A stretch of DNA of 64,000 nt from Salvelinus alpinus (Eukaryota > Chordata > Actinopteri > Salmoniformes > Salmonidae), in assembly GCF_045679555.1 (NCBI RefSeq), contig NC_092089.1:2942152-3006151 (forward strand), in the 5' to 3' direction. The notes below the pieces were generated by a model that worked only from the letters and a program-made list of their open reading frames with translations, did no database searches and was not told where the DNA came from. How positions within the stretch are numbered: the stretch's first letter is position 1; every line of letters starts with the position of its first letter. A program made the translations under genes and the position numbers. Of the stretch, positions 63,921-64,000 are shown one piece after another.

Positions 63921-64000
63921 AATGCTATCTGGAGTTAAACTCCTGTTTTCACCTATCCAATGTGTTAGTGAGTAGGATCAGTGATTAGGATCAGTGAGTA

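Overview
The window is vertebrate nuclear DNA, almost certainly from a salmonid fish (trout, salmon or char). It has spliced genes and long CA/TG microsatellites. It also carries several Tc1-like DNA transposons whose terminal repeats and transposase fragments match families typical of salmonids, including one of the Sleeping Beauty type. There are no operons, no prokaryotic genes, and I recognised no tRNA or rRNA genes.

Layout. (1) Positions 1-41,138 are one giant minisatellite built on a 45-bp unit, with 42-, 41- and 35-bp deletion variants. It is interrupted only by a 1,523-bp defective Tc1-like element at 796-2318. The array contains higher-order duplications of 0.5 to several kb and a homogeneous all-45-bp block at about 31.9-38.9 kb. 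Because 45 and 42 are multiples of three, it yields stop-free frames of up to 3,169 codons, which I regard as non-coding. (2) Positions about 41,550-52,900 hold a complete gene on the minus strand that I identify as the interleukin-6 receptor alpha chain (il6r). Ten coding exons could be assembled with canonical GT-AG junctions and consistent phases, giving 762 residues. The first Ig-like domain is interrupted by about 300 residues of mucin-like, partly tandem-repeated sequence. Intron 1 holds a Sleeping Beauty-type transposon nested inside another Tc1-like transposon. (3) Positions 52,900-57,000 are intergenic, with a 296-bp foldback element, a 64-bp minisatellite hit by a hAT-like MITE, a 53-bp triplication, and one short exon-like membrane segment of unknown gene. 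(4) Positions 57,023-57,810 are the last two coding exons of atp8b2 (a P4-ATPase flippase, class I type 8B member 2) on the minus strand. The order atp8b2-il6r is the same as in mammals, which supports both identifications. (5) Positions 57,811-64,000 are presumably atp8b2 intron. They hold a second, unrelated 45-bp minisatellite (58,601-61,676), a 12/24-bp minisatellite (62,761-63,729) and the edge of a dispersed repeat.

How the genes work. IL-6R alpha binds IL-6 at the cell surface and presents it to gp130. Its short cytoplasmic tail is not itself the signalling part. ATP8B2 is an aminophospholipid/phosphatidylcholine flippase of the plasma membrane. The two are neighbours by conserved synteny, not by shared pathway. 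The points most worth following are the mucin-like VNTR inside the receptor Ig domain, a predicted frameshifted soluble receptor isoform that resembles the human one, and the higher-order architecture of the 38-kb satellite.
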